Assembly (NCBI GenBank): GCA_002841765.1
Contig: PHAV01000010.1
Location: forward strand, 1 to 64,000
DNA from: Deltaproteobacteria bacterium HGW-Deltaproteobacteria-4
Lineage (GTDB): Bacteria > Desulfobacterota > Desulfuromonadia > Desulfuromonadales > UBA2197
Length of the DNA: 64,000 bases
Direction of reading: 5' to 3'
The position numbers and the translations under genes were made by a program. Positions within the stretch are counted from its first letter, which is position 1. The number at the start of each line of letters is the position of its first letter. The notes beneath the pieces were generated by a model that saw nothing but the letters and a program-made list of their open reading frames with translations, was not told where the DNA came from and did not search any database. Below, piece after piece: positions 37,582 to 46,093 of this stretch.

Positions 37582-38991
37582 TCAGATTTGTCGGGGGCGC
37601 GGGGAGATTTTCTTTGCGGCTGTATTGGAACCAGGGATGAGCGGTGAGTTACTGAAATAGTAGGTCATCGCCCGACGCGCGTAGTCGCTAGCGCGGATAC
37701 CGATAAATTTCTCGTGCCCGACCATAACCGCCACCACCAGCTCCTTTTGGCCGTAGCGCTCTCTGGCAAAACCGACAAACCAGTCGTAGCGGACATCGTG
37801 GGTGGCGTTATCAAGCGATCCGGTCTTGCCGCCGATCTGCAGGGGCGCCAGGATTTTGTCGGTCTGGTGCTTGCGGAAGGCTTTGCGGGCAGTACCTGAG
37901 GTGATGGTCGTCTCCATCATTTCCCCCAGCGCAGTGGCAGCGCGGGCGGACATGATCTGTCGTGATGCCTCCCTCTCCGGACGGAGGTAAAGGGAGTTTC
38001 CCTGGTCATCGACAATGCTCTCAACGATGCTCGGTGTTATCATCCGTCCGCCATTGAGGATCGCTGTGGCCATCGCTGCCCCGTGCAAGGGGGAGAGGGT
38101 GGTTCCGAGGTTGAAGCCGCTGGCGACTTCGGCCCAGTTGTACGGTTTGTCGCTGATCTCAAACTGGCTGGGGGGGACGGAGACTTCGAAATCGAGGGTC
38201 TGGTTGAAGCCGAAGTTGCTGGCGGCTTCCTCCAGCAGCGGCTTGCGCAGCCGCAGTTCACCGAGTTTGCCAAAGACCGGATTAATCGAGTCGGCAAAGG
38301 CTTCGCGTAGCGGGATCGTTGTCGTATAGCGATCGACCTTGTCGGTCAGTTGCCGCTTGTACAGAGTGTGCTTGGAGCCGTTGTAATGCATCGGTGATTC
38401 GGCGGAATAGCCGTAGTGGTCCATGGCTGTTGCTGCGGTGACGATTTTGAAGATGCTGGCGGCCGGGAATTGACTGCGCAGGCAGGGGTTGCCAAAGGTA
38501 TCGATGCGGTCGAAACCGGCCAGGGCCAGCACCCGGCCGCTCTCCCCCTCCATGACGACAATGCCGACATGGCGTGAGTTGACGCGATCGATGGTGTCGA
38601 GGAGGTAGTTCTGCAGGCCGGGATCGAGGGTGGTCTCGATATGCAGAGTGCTGCCACCCGTCGACAGGGAGAGATCTTTTCTGGTCAGGTGGCTGAAAGT
38701 CTGTTCGTCGAGGAGTCCCCGGATCTCTTCCTTGTTGAGGCGGACGACAGTCGGTGCCAAAACTTTTTCTACAACCGGGTGGAGATCCTGCGCGGTGCTG
38801 CGAATCATGCTGGAAAGGCCAAAGACAGCGATCAGTGTGAGGAGGCCGACGACGATGATACGCAGAGGAAGGCGCCGTTGCGGACGCGGTTCTCTGGCAT
38901 ATTTTTTGGTCATGCCGCGCTGGTAGTCCCGCCAGTTGCTGTGCTTGTGCTGGTGGTGACGGTGTGTAGGCGGTTTTTTTGAAAAGGGCAT
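37582..38991 (-). CDS. Penicillin-binding transpeptidase-domain protein
   Basis: A 469-residue protein with a basic cytoplasmic N-terminus (His/Arg-rich, residues 1-42), one membrane helix (LRIIVVGLLTLIAVFGL) and a transpeptidase domain. Active-site motifs are SIFK (the S-x-x-K serine), SIN in ADSINPVFGKL and KTG in IGGKTGSLDN. No glycosyltransferase or PBP-dimerisation domain is seen. It is probably a peptidoglycan D,D-transpeptidase in the periplasm. It lies alone on the minus strand. Confidence 0.88.
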   Translation of the reverse strand: MPFSKKPPTHRHHQHKHSNWRDYQRGMTKKYAREPRPQRRLPLRIIVVGLLTLIAVFGLSSMIRSTAQDLHPVVEKVLAPTVVRLNKEEIRGLLDEQTFSHLTRKDLSLSTGGSTLHIETTLDPGLQNYLLDTIDRVNSRHVGIVVMEGESGRVLALAGFDRIDTFGNPCLRSQFPAASIFKIVTAATAMDHYGYSAESPMHYNGSKHTLYKRQLTDKVDRYTTTIPLREAFADSINPVFGKLGELRLRKPLLEEAASNFGFNQTLDFEVSVPPSQFEISDKPYNWAEVASGFNLGTTLSPLHGAAMATAILNGGRMITPSIVESIVDDQGNSLYLRPEREASRQIMSARAATALGEMMETTITSGTARKAFRKHQTDKILAPLQIGGKTGSLDNATHDVRYDWFVGFARERYGQKELVVAVMVGHEKFIGIRASDYARRAMTYYFSNSPLIPGSNTAAKKISPRPRQI

Positions 38992-39122
38992 GAGAAAACC
39001 TGGAGGAGATTGATAGTGTCAGATAAAAGCAACTTTTTTCAGCTAAGTGATACGGCATCCGGCGGCGCCTGTCAAATATTGAAAGCTGTTTTCAGGTAAA
39101 AATTCTTTGGGGATGTGTCATC

Positions 39123-41675
39123 TCAGAAATTTGCCGCCAGCTGTTCAAACTCCGCCGGGGGGAGCGGTGCACTGATCACGTATCCCTGAAGGTGATCGCA
39201 GCCGCATTGCTGGATCGCTGTCCATTGTTCCTTTGTCTCTACCCCGTTGGCCACGACTTCGATTTTTAGATTGTGGGACATGGCAATAACGGCATTGACC
39301 ACTGCCAGGTCGTCGGGTTGAGTTAACATGTTATTTATAAAACTTTTATCGATCTTAAGGCGGTGCGTCGGTAACTTTTTAATCCAGTGCAGAGATGATG
39401 AGCCGCAGCCGAAGTTATCGATGGCGATGGTCACGCCCATATCAGCGAGAGAGCGCATGCTGCGTAGTGAAAAGTCGGTATCCGCCATGATCGTCTGTTC
39501 GGTCAGATCAAACTCCAGTTGCTGCGGTTTCAAACCTGTCTCATTCAGGATCATGGCCGTCCTTTCGACGAAATTCGCCTGATGGAACTGACGACTCGAG
39601 AGATTCACTGAGATACTGAGGGGGTAGCCTTTTTCATTCCAGATTCGCGTCTGATGGCAGGCATTACGGAGAACCCACTCGCCGATGGGGATGATAGTGC
39701 CGCTTTCCTCGGCAGTGGCAAGGAATTGAGCCGGGGCCAGCAGCCCCTGTTCCGGATGCCGCCAGCGCAGAAGGGCTTCTGCGCCGATAATAACCCGCTT
39801 ATTACTACAGACCAAAGGCTGGAAGAGGAGTTCCAGTTCTTCCTTGTCGACGGCTTGACGCAGGAACCTCTCCATCTTCTGGCGCTTCATGGTCCGGGCG
39901 TTTATCTCGGCATTATAAAACTGATAAGCGTTTTTGCCGGAGCCCTTGGCGTCATACATGGCGACATCTGCTTTTTTTATCAATTCTTCACTGTGCCCGC
40001 CATCGTCCGGAAACATGCAGACGCCGATACTGGTGGAGGTGTCGACGGCAACGTTATCCAGCATGAACGGTCTTTCGAAGACGCCCAGAATCTTTTGCAG
40101 CACAATCCCCACATCATCACTATGGCTGAGATCCGGCATCAGCACAGTGAACTCATCCCCGCCGAGGCGGGCAACGGTATCAGATTCGCGGATGCAGGCT
40201 CTGAGTCTATGGGCCACTTCCTGCAAAAGGAGATCACCGCAACTGTGTCCCATGGTGTCGTTGATCTGTTTAAAGCCATTGAGGTCGAGAAAGAGCAGGG
40301 CCAGCCTGGTATCGTTACGCCGCGCCAGGGCCAGTTCCCGTTCCAGAAAATCCATAAAGAGCTGCCGGTTTGGCAAATCGGTGAGAGTGTCGTGATAGGC
40401 CTGGTGCTGAATGATCTTTTCCAGCTGTCGACGCTCGGTAACATCGCGGGCAATGACTGAATTACCGAGTATTTTCCCATTCGCGCCGAGTATTGGTGAG
40501 GTGGTCAGCGAGACATAGATCTGGCTGCCATCCTTTCTCAGTCGCGTCGTTTCAAAATGACGGAGTTCTTCCCCTTGCAAAATTGCACGCAGTATATGGG
40601 GTCTTTCACCGTAACGTTCTGGCGGCATGATGGTGAAGATCGGACGTCCGATGATTTCCTTGGCAGTATAACCGAAAATTTTCTCCGCCCCCCGGTTCCA
40701 ACTGGTAATGGAATCGTTGAGAGATACGCTGAAAATAGCATCATTTGAAGACTCAACTATTTGCGCCAGTCGGGCGCGTTCTTCGTCCAGTTGCCGATGT
40801 TCGGTGACATCATGAGCTGTACCGATGACCGACAGCACTTTGCCGTCGTTATCAAGATTCACTTCTCCCTGGCCGTGGATGGTGCGGATGGAACCATCCG
40901 GACGAACGATCCGGCAATCGTGACTGACAAGAGGTTGGCTTTTCCTTAAAGCTCTTTGTATAACCTTCTTTACAACTTCCCGATCTTCCGGGTGAACCCG
41001 CTCCATAAATCCTTTGTAGGATGCCGGGGTTGACAGCGGTTCCAGCCCTAATATCCGATAAAGTTCATCCGACCAGTACGTTTTTCCACTGACAAAATCC
41101 CATTCCCAGCTACCGAGATGCGTTATTTTTTGTGCTCTAGCGAGTTGTTGTTCGCGTTTGCGGATCTGCTCTTCCTGCTCGCTGATCAAGCGCTTTTGTT
41201 TAACGTCTTGCAGAGCTTTATCGATGGCGGCAAAGAGGTCCAGATTTTTAACCGGCTTCATTACATAATGACGGATACCGACCTCGATGGCATTGACGAG
41301 GAAATAAGGATTATTTTGTGCCGATATTGCAATAATGACAGCCTCTGCATCAATACTCTTGATCTCCCGGGTCATCTGCAGACCATCCATGACCGGCATA
41401 CTCAAGTCGGTTAAGACGATATCCGGGCGTTGTTCCCTGAACAGCTCAACTCCCTGGGCGCCATTCTCTGCGACAAACAGTTTTAGGTGGGGATAGTTAA
41501 CAGCTATAATTTTATTCAGCAAGCTGCGGGTTCCAGCATCGTCTTCCACATAAAGGAGCTTGTAACTGCGCACAACGCTCTTTATTAAAGGTTGCAGATT
41601 ATAATGTCGACCACGGTGGGTGTTTCTCTTCGGCCGATGGTGTGCGACTCGTCCCTCTTTTTTAACAGTAAACAT
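39123..41675 (-). CDS. REC-PAS-PAS-GGDEF-EAL protein with degenerate EAL domain
   Basis: An 850-residue regulator. It begins with a receiver domain (LLYVEDDAGTR; phospho-acceptor in IVLTDLSMPVMDG; Lys in YVMKPVK), followed by two PAS domains (the first around GSWEWDFVSGKTYWSDEL, the second around SNDAIFSVSLNDSI). A GGDEF domain with intact LGGDEF and an EAL domain follow. In the EAL domain, EALLRW, NLSSRQF and LKIDKSF are kept. But loop 6 reads DNFGCGSSS instead of DDFGTGYSS, and VANGVET replaces VAEGVET. Loss of two metal/catalytic acidic residues suggests the phosphodiesterase half is inactive, perhaps only binding c-di-GMP. The ATG at 41675 with GGAG upstream beats a TTG at 41711. Confidence 0.88.
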   Translation of the reverse strand: MFTVKKEGRVAHHRPKRNTHRGRHYNLQPLIKSVVRSYKLLYVEDDAGTRSLLNKIIAVNYPHLKLFVAENGAQGVELFREQRPDIVLTDLSMPVMDGLQMTREIKSIDAEAVIIAISAQNNPYFLVNAIEVGIRHYVMKPVKNLDLFAAIDKALQDVKQKRLISEQEEQIRKREQQLARAQKITHLGSWEWDFVSGKTYWSDELYRILGLEPLSTPASYKGFMERVHPEDREVVKKVIQRALRKSQPLVSHDCRIVRPDGSIRTIHGQGEVNLDNDGKVLSVIGTAHDVTEHRQLDEERARLAQIVESSNDAIFSVSLNDSITSWNRGAEKIFGYTAKEIIGRPIFTIMPPERYGERPHILRAILQGEELRHFETTRLRKDGSQIYVSLTTSPILGANGKILGNSVIARDVTERRQLEKIIQHQAYHDTLTDLPNRQLFMDFLERELALARRNDTRLALLFLDLNGFKQINDTMGHSCGDLLLQEVAHRLRACIRESDTVARLGGDEFTVLMPDLSHSDDVGIVLQKILGVFERPFMLDNVAVDTSTSIGVCMFPDDGGHSEELIKKADVAMYDAKGSGKNAYQFYNAEINARTMKRQKMERFLRQAVDKEELELLFQPLVCSNKRVIIGAEALLRWRHPEQGLLAPAQFLATAEESGTIIPIGEWVLRNACHQTRIWNEKGYPLSISVNLSSRQFHQANFVERTAMILNETGLKPQQLEFDLTEQTIMADTDFSLRSMRSLADMGVTIAIDNFGCGSSSLHWIKKLPTHRLKIDKSFINNMLTQPDDLAVVNAVIAMSHNLKIEVVANGVETKEQWTAIQQCGCDHLQGYVISAPLPPAEFEQLAANF

Positions 41676-41944
41676 CGTCTCACTCCGGCCGGCGATAGAA
41701 ATGGTTGCCAACGCACAAAGATATTTGTGATCTGACTTTACTTCTAACGAGAAGAAATTCTATCACCCGAATGATTATTTGTTGCCGCTGAATGGTTCGA
41801 TACTATTAGGTGAAAAGTTGTTTAGAAAAAATCGATAAAATTGAACGAAATCGCCAGCCCCGAGATCGATGATGACGCGGTTTTTTTTTGACAAATTACT
41901 TTATTCTGCGGCCCCTATCCTCAGGCGACTATTGGAGAATCGTC

Positions 41945-42049
41945 ATGGAGTCGATTAACGACGAGGTTAACTTCCTGTTGTCGTGGTGGGGCTGGCCCGA
42001 CTTAACCGACGGCAAACGCACAGGCAAAATCATACTAAAGTTTAGATAA
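41945..42049 (+). CDS. Possible small ORF, 34 residues, Trp-rich
   Basis: A short frame starting at ATG 41945 with TTGGAGAA about ten bases upstream and a TTGACA 50 bp before. The product has an unusual LLSWWGWPDL centre and a basic C-terminus. It could be a genuine small protein or the stub of a lost gene in this scarred region. Coding is unproven. Confidence 0.25.
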   Translation: MESINDEVNFLLSWWGWPDLTDGKRTGKIILKFR

Positions 42050-42218
42050 GACTTTAAAACTTTCCTCTTGTACTTCTACCTTTCCTGTCTCATCCCTTCT
42101 GTTGAAAGATATGGTCTTAGGACCCATTGCACCTTCCTTTTTCTAAACTATAGATAAGAAAGATGGAAAAAACGTCAAGTTGCCAAGAACAACCGTACCT
42201 GTGTCCAGCACACCGTAG

Positions 42219-42440
42219 GCCTTTCTCACTGACGCCATCATCGTCCAACGTTACAGCGTGGTGGAGAGCCGTTTGCAGCGGGTCATGGCGGTGGTCAAAG
42301 TGCGTGGCAGCACCCATAGCAACGAGATCAGGCGCTACGTCATTACTGCGGACGGTATTGTCATCGGTGACCAGGTGCTCGAGTACAAAGGGATCCTCGG
42401 CGGGCAACCGAGCCTGAAGAAAAACGACCGACAGGGCTAA
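42219..42440 (+). pseudogene. C-terminal remnant of a KaiC-like ATPase
   Basis: A 73-residue frame preceded directly by a TAG at 42216. It reads FLTDAIIVQRYSVVESRLQR, then VMAVVKVRGSTHSNEIRRY and ITADGIVIG. This is the C-terminal end of KaiC/RadA-like ATPases, where an FLTDAII segment precedes the R-x-R-x-x-x-V-VKVRGS motif. The Walker A and B halves are missing. A 5' deletion has therefore removed most of the gene. The stop at 42440 is 12 bp from the GGDEF-EAL gene, suggesting these two were once an operon. Confidence 0.75.
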
Positions 42441-42452
42441 GCGAGGCAAGCC

Positions 42453-44078
42453 ATGATCAACAAAAAGAAGACCACGCAGAGAAAAAAGGCGAACAAACCG
42501 CCGCTGGCGACCAAAGAGCATGTGCCATCTCCGGCTCCGGCAACCGCTAAGAATCTCGCCAAACGCGAGACCGAAGTCATTGCCGACGAAGAAGCTGTCC
42601 TTGGTCGTGAAGAGGAAATCGACCTGCGGGAAGAGGTCGTCGACAAGCGTGAGAAGGTCCTGCGCACCGAAAAGAAGACTTCGAAGGCGAGGATTGCGCT
42701 GAGTGAACAGCTGCGCGATGCCAATGAACAGCTCATTCTTGCTACGATCCACGCACAGATCATGACCGAGGCGGCAGAACAGACCGTTGCCATCATGACC
42801 CATATGGCCGAGCACGACTTTCTTACCGGTTTGCCGAACCGGGCGCTGCTCACCGACCGTTTGTCGCAAGCGATGGCGCTCGCGCACCGCCACGGTAAAA
42901 AGGTCGCTCTGATGTATCTGGATATCGACAACTTCAAGCATATCAATGATTCCCTCGGGCATGCGATCGGCGATCTGCTGCTGCAGTCAGTGGCACATCG
43001 GCTGCTCACCTGCGTCCGTTTCTCGGATACCGTCTGCCGTCAGGGGGGCGATGAATTTGTCATCATGCTGCCCGAAGCCGAGGATGTACTGGATGCTGCC
43101 CACGCCGCCAAAAAGTTGATCGAGGCCGTCGCCAAACCCCACCTCGTCGTGGACCACCAGCTCCACGTCACTCTGAGCATTGGCATCAGCTTTTATCCCG
43201 ACGACGGCAAGGACGTGGAAACGGTCCTTAGAAACGCCGATATTGCCATGTATCAAGCCAAGAAAAGCGGGCGTAACAACTACAAGTTGTTCACTCCAGA
43301 GATGAATGTCCAGGCGGTCGCGCGGCAGAGTATCGAACAGGCGCTGCATCGCGCGCTGAAGGAGAGCGAGTTCGTGTTGCATTATCAGCCGAAGGTCAAT
43401 CTCGAGACCGGCGCAATTACCGGTGCCGAGGCCCTTATTCGCTGGCAGCGTACCGCTCATCGCCTCGTCGCCCCGACGCAGTTTGTGAGTATTGCCGAAG
43501 AGTGCGGCCTGATTCAGTCGATCGGCAGGTGGGTGCTGCGCGAAGCCTGCCGTCAAGCTCAGGTCTGGTTGCAAGCCGGCCTTGACCTTGGGCAGATCGC
43601 AGTCAATGTCTCTCCGGTCGAGTTCCATGGAAAGGATTTTCTCGCCGGAATCCGAAAAATCCTCGACGATACCGGCCTCGACCCGCATCGTCTTGAATTG
43701 GAGTTAACTGAAAGCGGCATGATGCAGGACATGGAACAGACAACGGCAATCCTGCATGCACTGAAGGAACTCGGCGTACAGATAGCCGTCGATGACTTTG
43801 GTACCGGTTATTCGAGTCTGAGCTATCTGCACCGCTTCCCCATCGATACGCTCAAGATCGATCAATCGTTCGTGCAGGACCGCGACGGTGAACCCATTGT
43901 CAGTGCCGTTATCGCCATGGGGACAAGCCTCAAACAGCGGATTGTTGCTGAGGGGATTGAAACGAAAAAACAGCTCACTTTTCTGCAATCCCAACACTGT
44001 GCCGAGGGTCAAGGTTTTTACTTCGGCCGACCTGTGGCTGCCGAAGAATTCGCCACCATGCTGGGCGGTCAACATTAG
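42453..44078 (+). CDS. GGDEF-EAL c-di-GMP enzyme
   Basis: A 541-residue cytoplasmic protein. The first ~120 residues are charged and coiled (KRETEVIADEEAVLGREEEI). The GGDEF domain holds RQGGDEF. The EAL domain is complete: EALIRW, VNVSPVEF, LELTES, VDDFGTGYSSL, LKIDQSF and VAEGIET. It may both make and break c-di-GMP; an intact EAL suggests phosphodiesterase activity. It is preceded by the KaiC remnant, so its original partner may be lost. Confidence 0.92.
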   Translation: MINKKKTTQRKKANKPPLATKEHVPSPAPATAKNLAKRETEVIADEEAVLGREEEIDLREEVVDKREKVLRTEKKTSKARIALSEQLRDANEQLILATIHAQIMTEAAEQTVAIMTHMAEHDFLTGLPNRALLTDRLSQAMALAHRHGKKVALMYLDIDNFKHINDSLGHAIGDLLLQSVAHRLLTCVRFSDTVCRQGGDEFVIMLPEAEDVLDAAHAAKKLIEAVAKPHLVVDHQLHVTLSIGISFYPDDGKDVETVLRNADIAMYQAKKSGRNNYKLFTPEMNVQAVARQSIEQALHRALKESEFVLHYQPKVNLETGAITGAEALIRWQRTAHRLVAPTQFVSIAEECGLIQSIGRWVLREACRQAQVWLQAGLDLGQIAVNVSPVEFHGKDFLAGIRKILDDTGLDPHRLELELTESGMMQDMEQTTAILHALKELGVQIAVDDFGTGYSSLSYLHRFPIDTLKIDQSFVQDRDGEPIVSAVIAMGTSLKQRIVAEGIETKKQLTFLQSQHCAEGQGFYFGRPVAAEEFATMLGGQH

Positions 44079-44130
44079 TTGGCTAGTCAGCGCTATGCAA
44101 TTTAACGTTCATAACAGAAAGGAGAACATC

Positions 44131-44310
44131 ATGAAATCGAGCATGAAGGACAAGGCAGAAGGGACGTTGCACGAATTGAAGGGAAAGGTTAAGGAGGTCG
44201 CCGGGAAGATCACCGATAATCCAAAGTTGCAAGCCGAAGGCACCGGTGAAAAACTTGCGGGTAAAGTGCAAAAAAAGGTCGGTGATGTCAAGAAGGCTGT
44301 GGGGAAGTAG
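44131..44310 (+). CDS. CsbD family stress protein
   Basis: A 59-residue hydrophilic protein, almost all Lys, Glu, Gly and Ala: MKDKAEGTLHELKGKVKEVA, then EGTGEKLAGKVQKKVGDVKK. This is the CsbD family, small proteins induced by general stress. The start has AAAGGAG at the right distance; a longer frame reaching back into the GGDEF-EAL gene is spurious. Function is unknown in the family. It lies between the c-di-GMP gene and the copper oxidase remnant. Confidence 0.85.
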   Translation: MKSSMKDKAEGTLHELKGKVKEVAGKITDNPKLQAEGTGEKLAGKVQKKVGDVKKAVGK

Positions 44311-44328
44311 TCCGCGCGGCGACTCCTT

Positions 44329-44805
44329 ATGAACAACGTCACTGGCCAGACCTTCACCTCCGATTTCGATCTGCGGCAATCCGGCACTTACTGGTATCAC
44401 AGCCATACCATGCTTCAGGAACCGCGGGGTATGTATGGATCGCTGGTCATCGCGCCGCAAGTTAAGGGCAGGTTTGACCGGCTCCGTGATCATGTCGTGG
44501 TGTTGTCCGACTGTGAGAGCTCGGTATTGCATTCCCACAAACCCGTCAGCGAAATTCGCCTCACCCTCGATGGCGATATGGAGCGCTACGTCTGGTTTGT
44601 GAATAACAAACCTCTCTTTGAAACCGATCATATTGGAATTAAACGCGATGAAATTGTACGCTTCATCATGATCAAGCACACCGTCGATGTCCCCCCGATG
44701 ACGACCACCGTCATCGAGTTTGTGGCGGAAGAGCTCGGCGACTGGTTTTTTCACTGCCACCTAAGTGGTTTGCGTTCACTCCGAAAAGCACGAAGGCATT
44801 TTTAG
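44329..44805 (+). pseudogene. Decayed CopA-type multicopper oxidase
   Basis: A 158-residue frame with segments of a CopA-family copper oxidase: SGTYWYHSHTMLQEPRGMYG (a type 3 copper site), then GDMERYVWFVNNKP, then KHTVDVPPMTTTVIEF and DWFFHCHL. The signal peptide and first copper site (HWHG) are missing. So is the HPMHLHGH segment between RFIMI and KHTVDV, and the C-terminus runs into unrelated sequence after HCHL. Several deletions thus removed essential copper ligands, and it cannot be a working oxidase. Confidence 0.8.
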
Positions 44806-45058
44806 GATGTGCTATCTGTTGCCCCTCAATATCGGGTCGCGAGTGAGGGTGGACACAGCCGGAGAATTTCAGTTCACGGTTGATAAGCACATGGAACTTA
44901 CGCCGCGACTGGAGATATTTACAGAAGCTGAATATGGCACCGGAGAAAAGTGGGAATCCCGGGCGGGGGGCAACTATCTGCTGGCCAAGAATTTTTCTCT
45001 GGTCGGCCAGTGGCATTCCCGCTTCGGCTGGGGAGGCGGTCTGCGTTGGCAGTTTTGA
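44765..45058 (+). pseudogene. C-terminal remnant of an outer-membrane beta-barrel protein, probably copper-linked
   Basis: Its last ~80 residues form beta strands ending in Phe: AGEFQFTVDKHMELTPRLEI, YGTGEKWESRAGGNYLLAK and WHSRFGWGGGLRWQF. A terminal Phe is the outer-membrane barrel signature. It overlaps the end of the decayed oxidase in another frame, suggesting a deletion joined the two genes. CopB-like or a related barrel next to CopA is plausible but I cannot name the family. Without a signal peptide it is unlikely to be functional. Confidence 0.6.
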
Positions 45059-45110
45059 AGGATCGCTGGCGGGCCGGTCGTAGCGCAACCAAAGAACGCC
45101 AACTAGGGAA

Positions 45111-45150
45111 AAAAGCCGCCAACCCGGATGACGATGGGTTGGCGGCTTTT
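45111..45150. terminator. Bidirectional intrinsic terminator
   Basis: AAAAGCCGCCAACCC (45111-45125) pairs with GGGTTGGCGGCTTTT (45136-45150), with A and T tracts. It closes the scarred zone, facing the leftward cytochrome gene. Confidence 0.92.
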
Positions 45151-45185
45151 TTCTGCTCTTTTAAGTCGTATCTAAAAGTTTATGT

Positions 45186-45728
45186 TCATCCTTTTTTATG
45201 ACAACCGGTGCATTGGGTGGGACCGGAACCTTGCTGCTGATGACATCCCTTGCAGAGTAGATGCGCCTTGTCCTTTCCCAGGACGATCTTGGCCGGCGCT
45301 TCGGTGGAGTGACAACTGTTACAAGCATTGTTCGCGGCATGCTGCTGGTGATTAAAGGACACATTGCCATTGGTGGCTTTATAGATCACAGTCGGGGGGG
45401 CGGTCGAAGGAGTTGCTGCTGGTTTCACGGCCGGAGTTTCGGGCACGGGGGCCACCGGAGTTGGTTGTACGGTCGTGGCCGGTGCGACCTTTTCTGTCTC
45501 GATTGGAACCACCTTCACAGGTGCGGGCGGAGCCGGGATGATTGTGGCGGCGGGGGGAGAAGTTGTGTCCGCAACGACCGGAGGCGGCTCCACCCGGGCG
45601 GCCGGTTCCTGCTGAGCGGCGACGACTGGCTCCGGTTTCGGTGCTGGCGGCGCTGTTCCCTGTTGCTTGCAGCCTCCTGCAAACAGAATGACGGTGACGA
45701 GAGCGGACAGCCAAATGGTGTGGTTCAT
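45186..45728 (-). CDS. Triheme c-type cytochrome lipoprotein
   Basis: A 180-residue lipoprotein (lipobox LFAGGCKQQ). About 95 residues of Pro/Ala/Val/Thr-rich linker follow, then a C-terminal domain of ~70 residues with three CxxCH haem sites: CNSCH, CKGCH and CTGCH. Extra histidines in VSFNHQQHAANNAC could be distal ligands, as in the cytochrome c3/c7 family. The long linker could place the haem domain away from the membrane, in the periplasm or at the surface. It fits the extracellular electron transfer lifestyle inferred for the host, but a partner is not visible. Confidence 0.85.
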   Translation of the reverse strand: MNHTIWLSALVTVILFAGGCKQQGTAPPAPKPEPVVAAQQEPAARVEPPPVVADTTSPPAATIIPAPPAPVKVVPIETEKVAPATTVQPTPVAPVPETPAVKPAATPSTAPPTVIYKATNGNVSFNHQQHAANNACNSCHSTEAPAKIVLGKDKAHLLCKGCHQQQGSGPTQCTGCHKKG

Positions 45729-45832
45729 TGTTGTTCTCCTTAGTGGAAATGTTGGATAGTTGCTCAGGCTTCAGAGTGTAGCAGCGCAACTCTAAATGTC
45801 CAGAAAGGTTGGACCTGATAGTTTTTCAAGGC

Positions 45833-45961
45833 TTAGTAGTTCATCTTTTTGGCCTGGCCGGGAGGAAGATTGCCGCGGTGATGGCCATCGACAATGATGC
45901 AGCCAGCCAGATTTGAAAAAAGAAATGCCGTGAGTGCAAAAAACATAAGTGAACGGATCAT
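45833..45961 (-). CDS. Small lipoprotein, 42 residues
   Basis: An ATG at 45961 with AGGAG seven bases upstream opens a 42-residue frame. The signal peptide MIRSLMFFALTAFLFSNLAG leads to a lipobox Cys (NLAGC). The mature 22-residue peptide has HHRGNLPPGQAKKMNY, a short Gly/Pro/Lys motif seen in other small lipoproteins. It would sit in the outer or inner membrane facing the periplasm. It lies between the cytochrome and NlpC/P60 genes. Function is unknown. Confidence 0.7.
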   Translation of the reverse strand: MIRSLMFFALTAFLFSNLAGCIIVDGHHRGNLPPGQAKKMNY

Positions 45962-46093
45962 GATAAATCTCCTGATGTATAGTGAAGCGTTAAGGGTAGA
46001 GCTTGACTTGGAGCGGCGAAAATTCGAGGGGAGGCGTCGATCTTTATGTTTACCTTTCCGATAGTTCGGTTGTGATGATCGGGCGCTGTTGTA

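Noticed and set aside
42163-42417. An 84-residue frame overlapping the KaiC remnant
   Set aside because: Its composition (Ser/Arg/Pro/Thr rich) is that of a shadow, and the overlapping frame carries clear KaiC homology.
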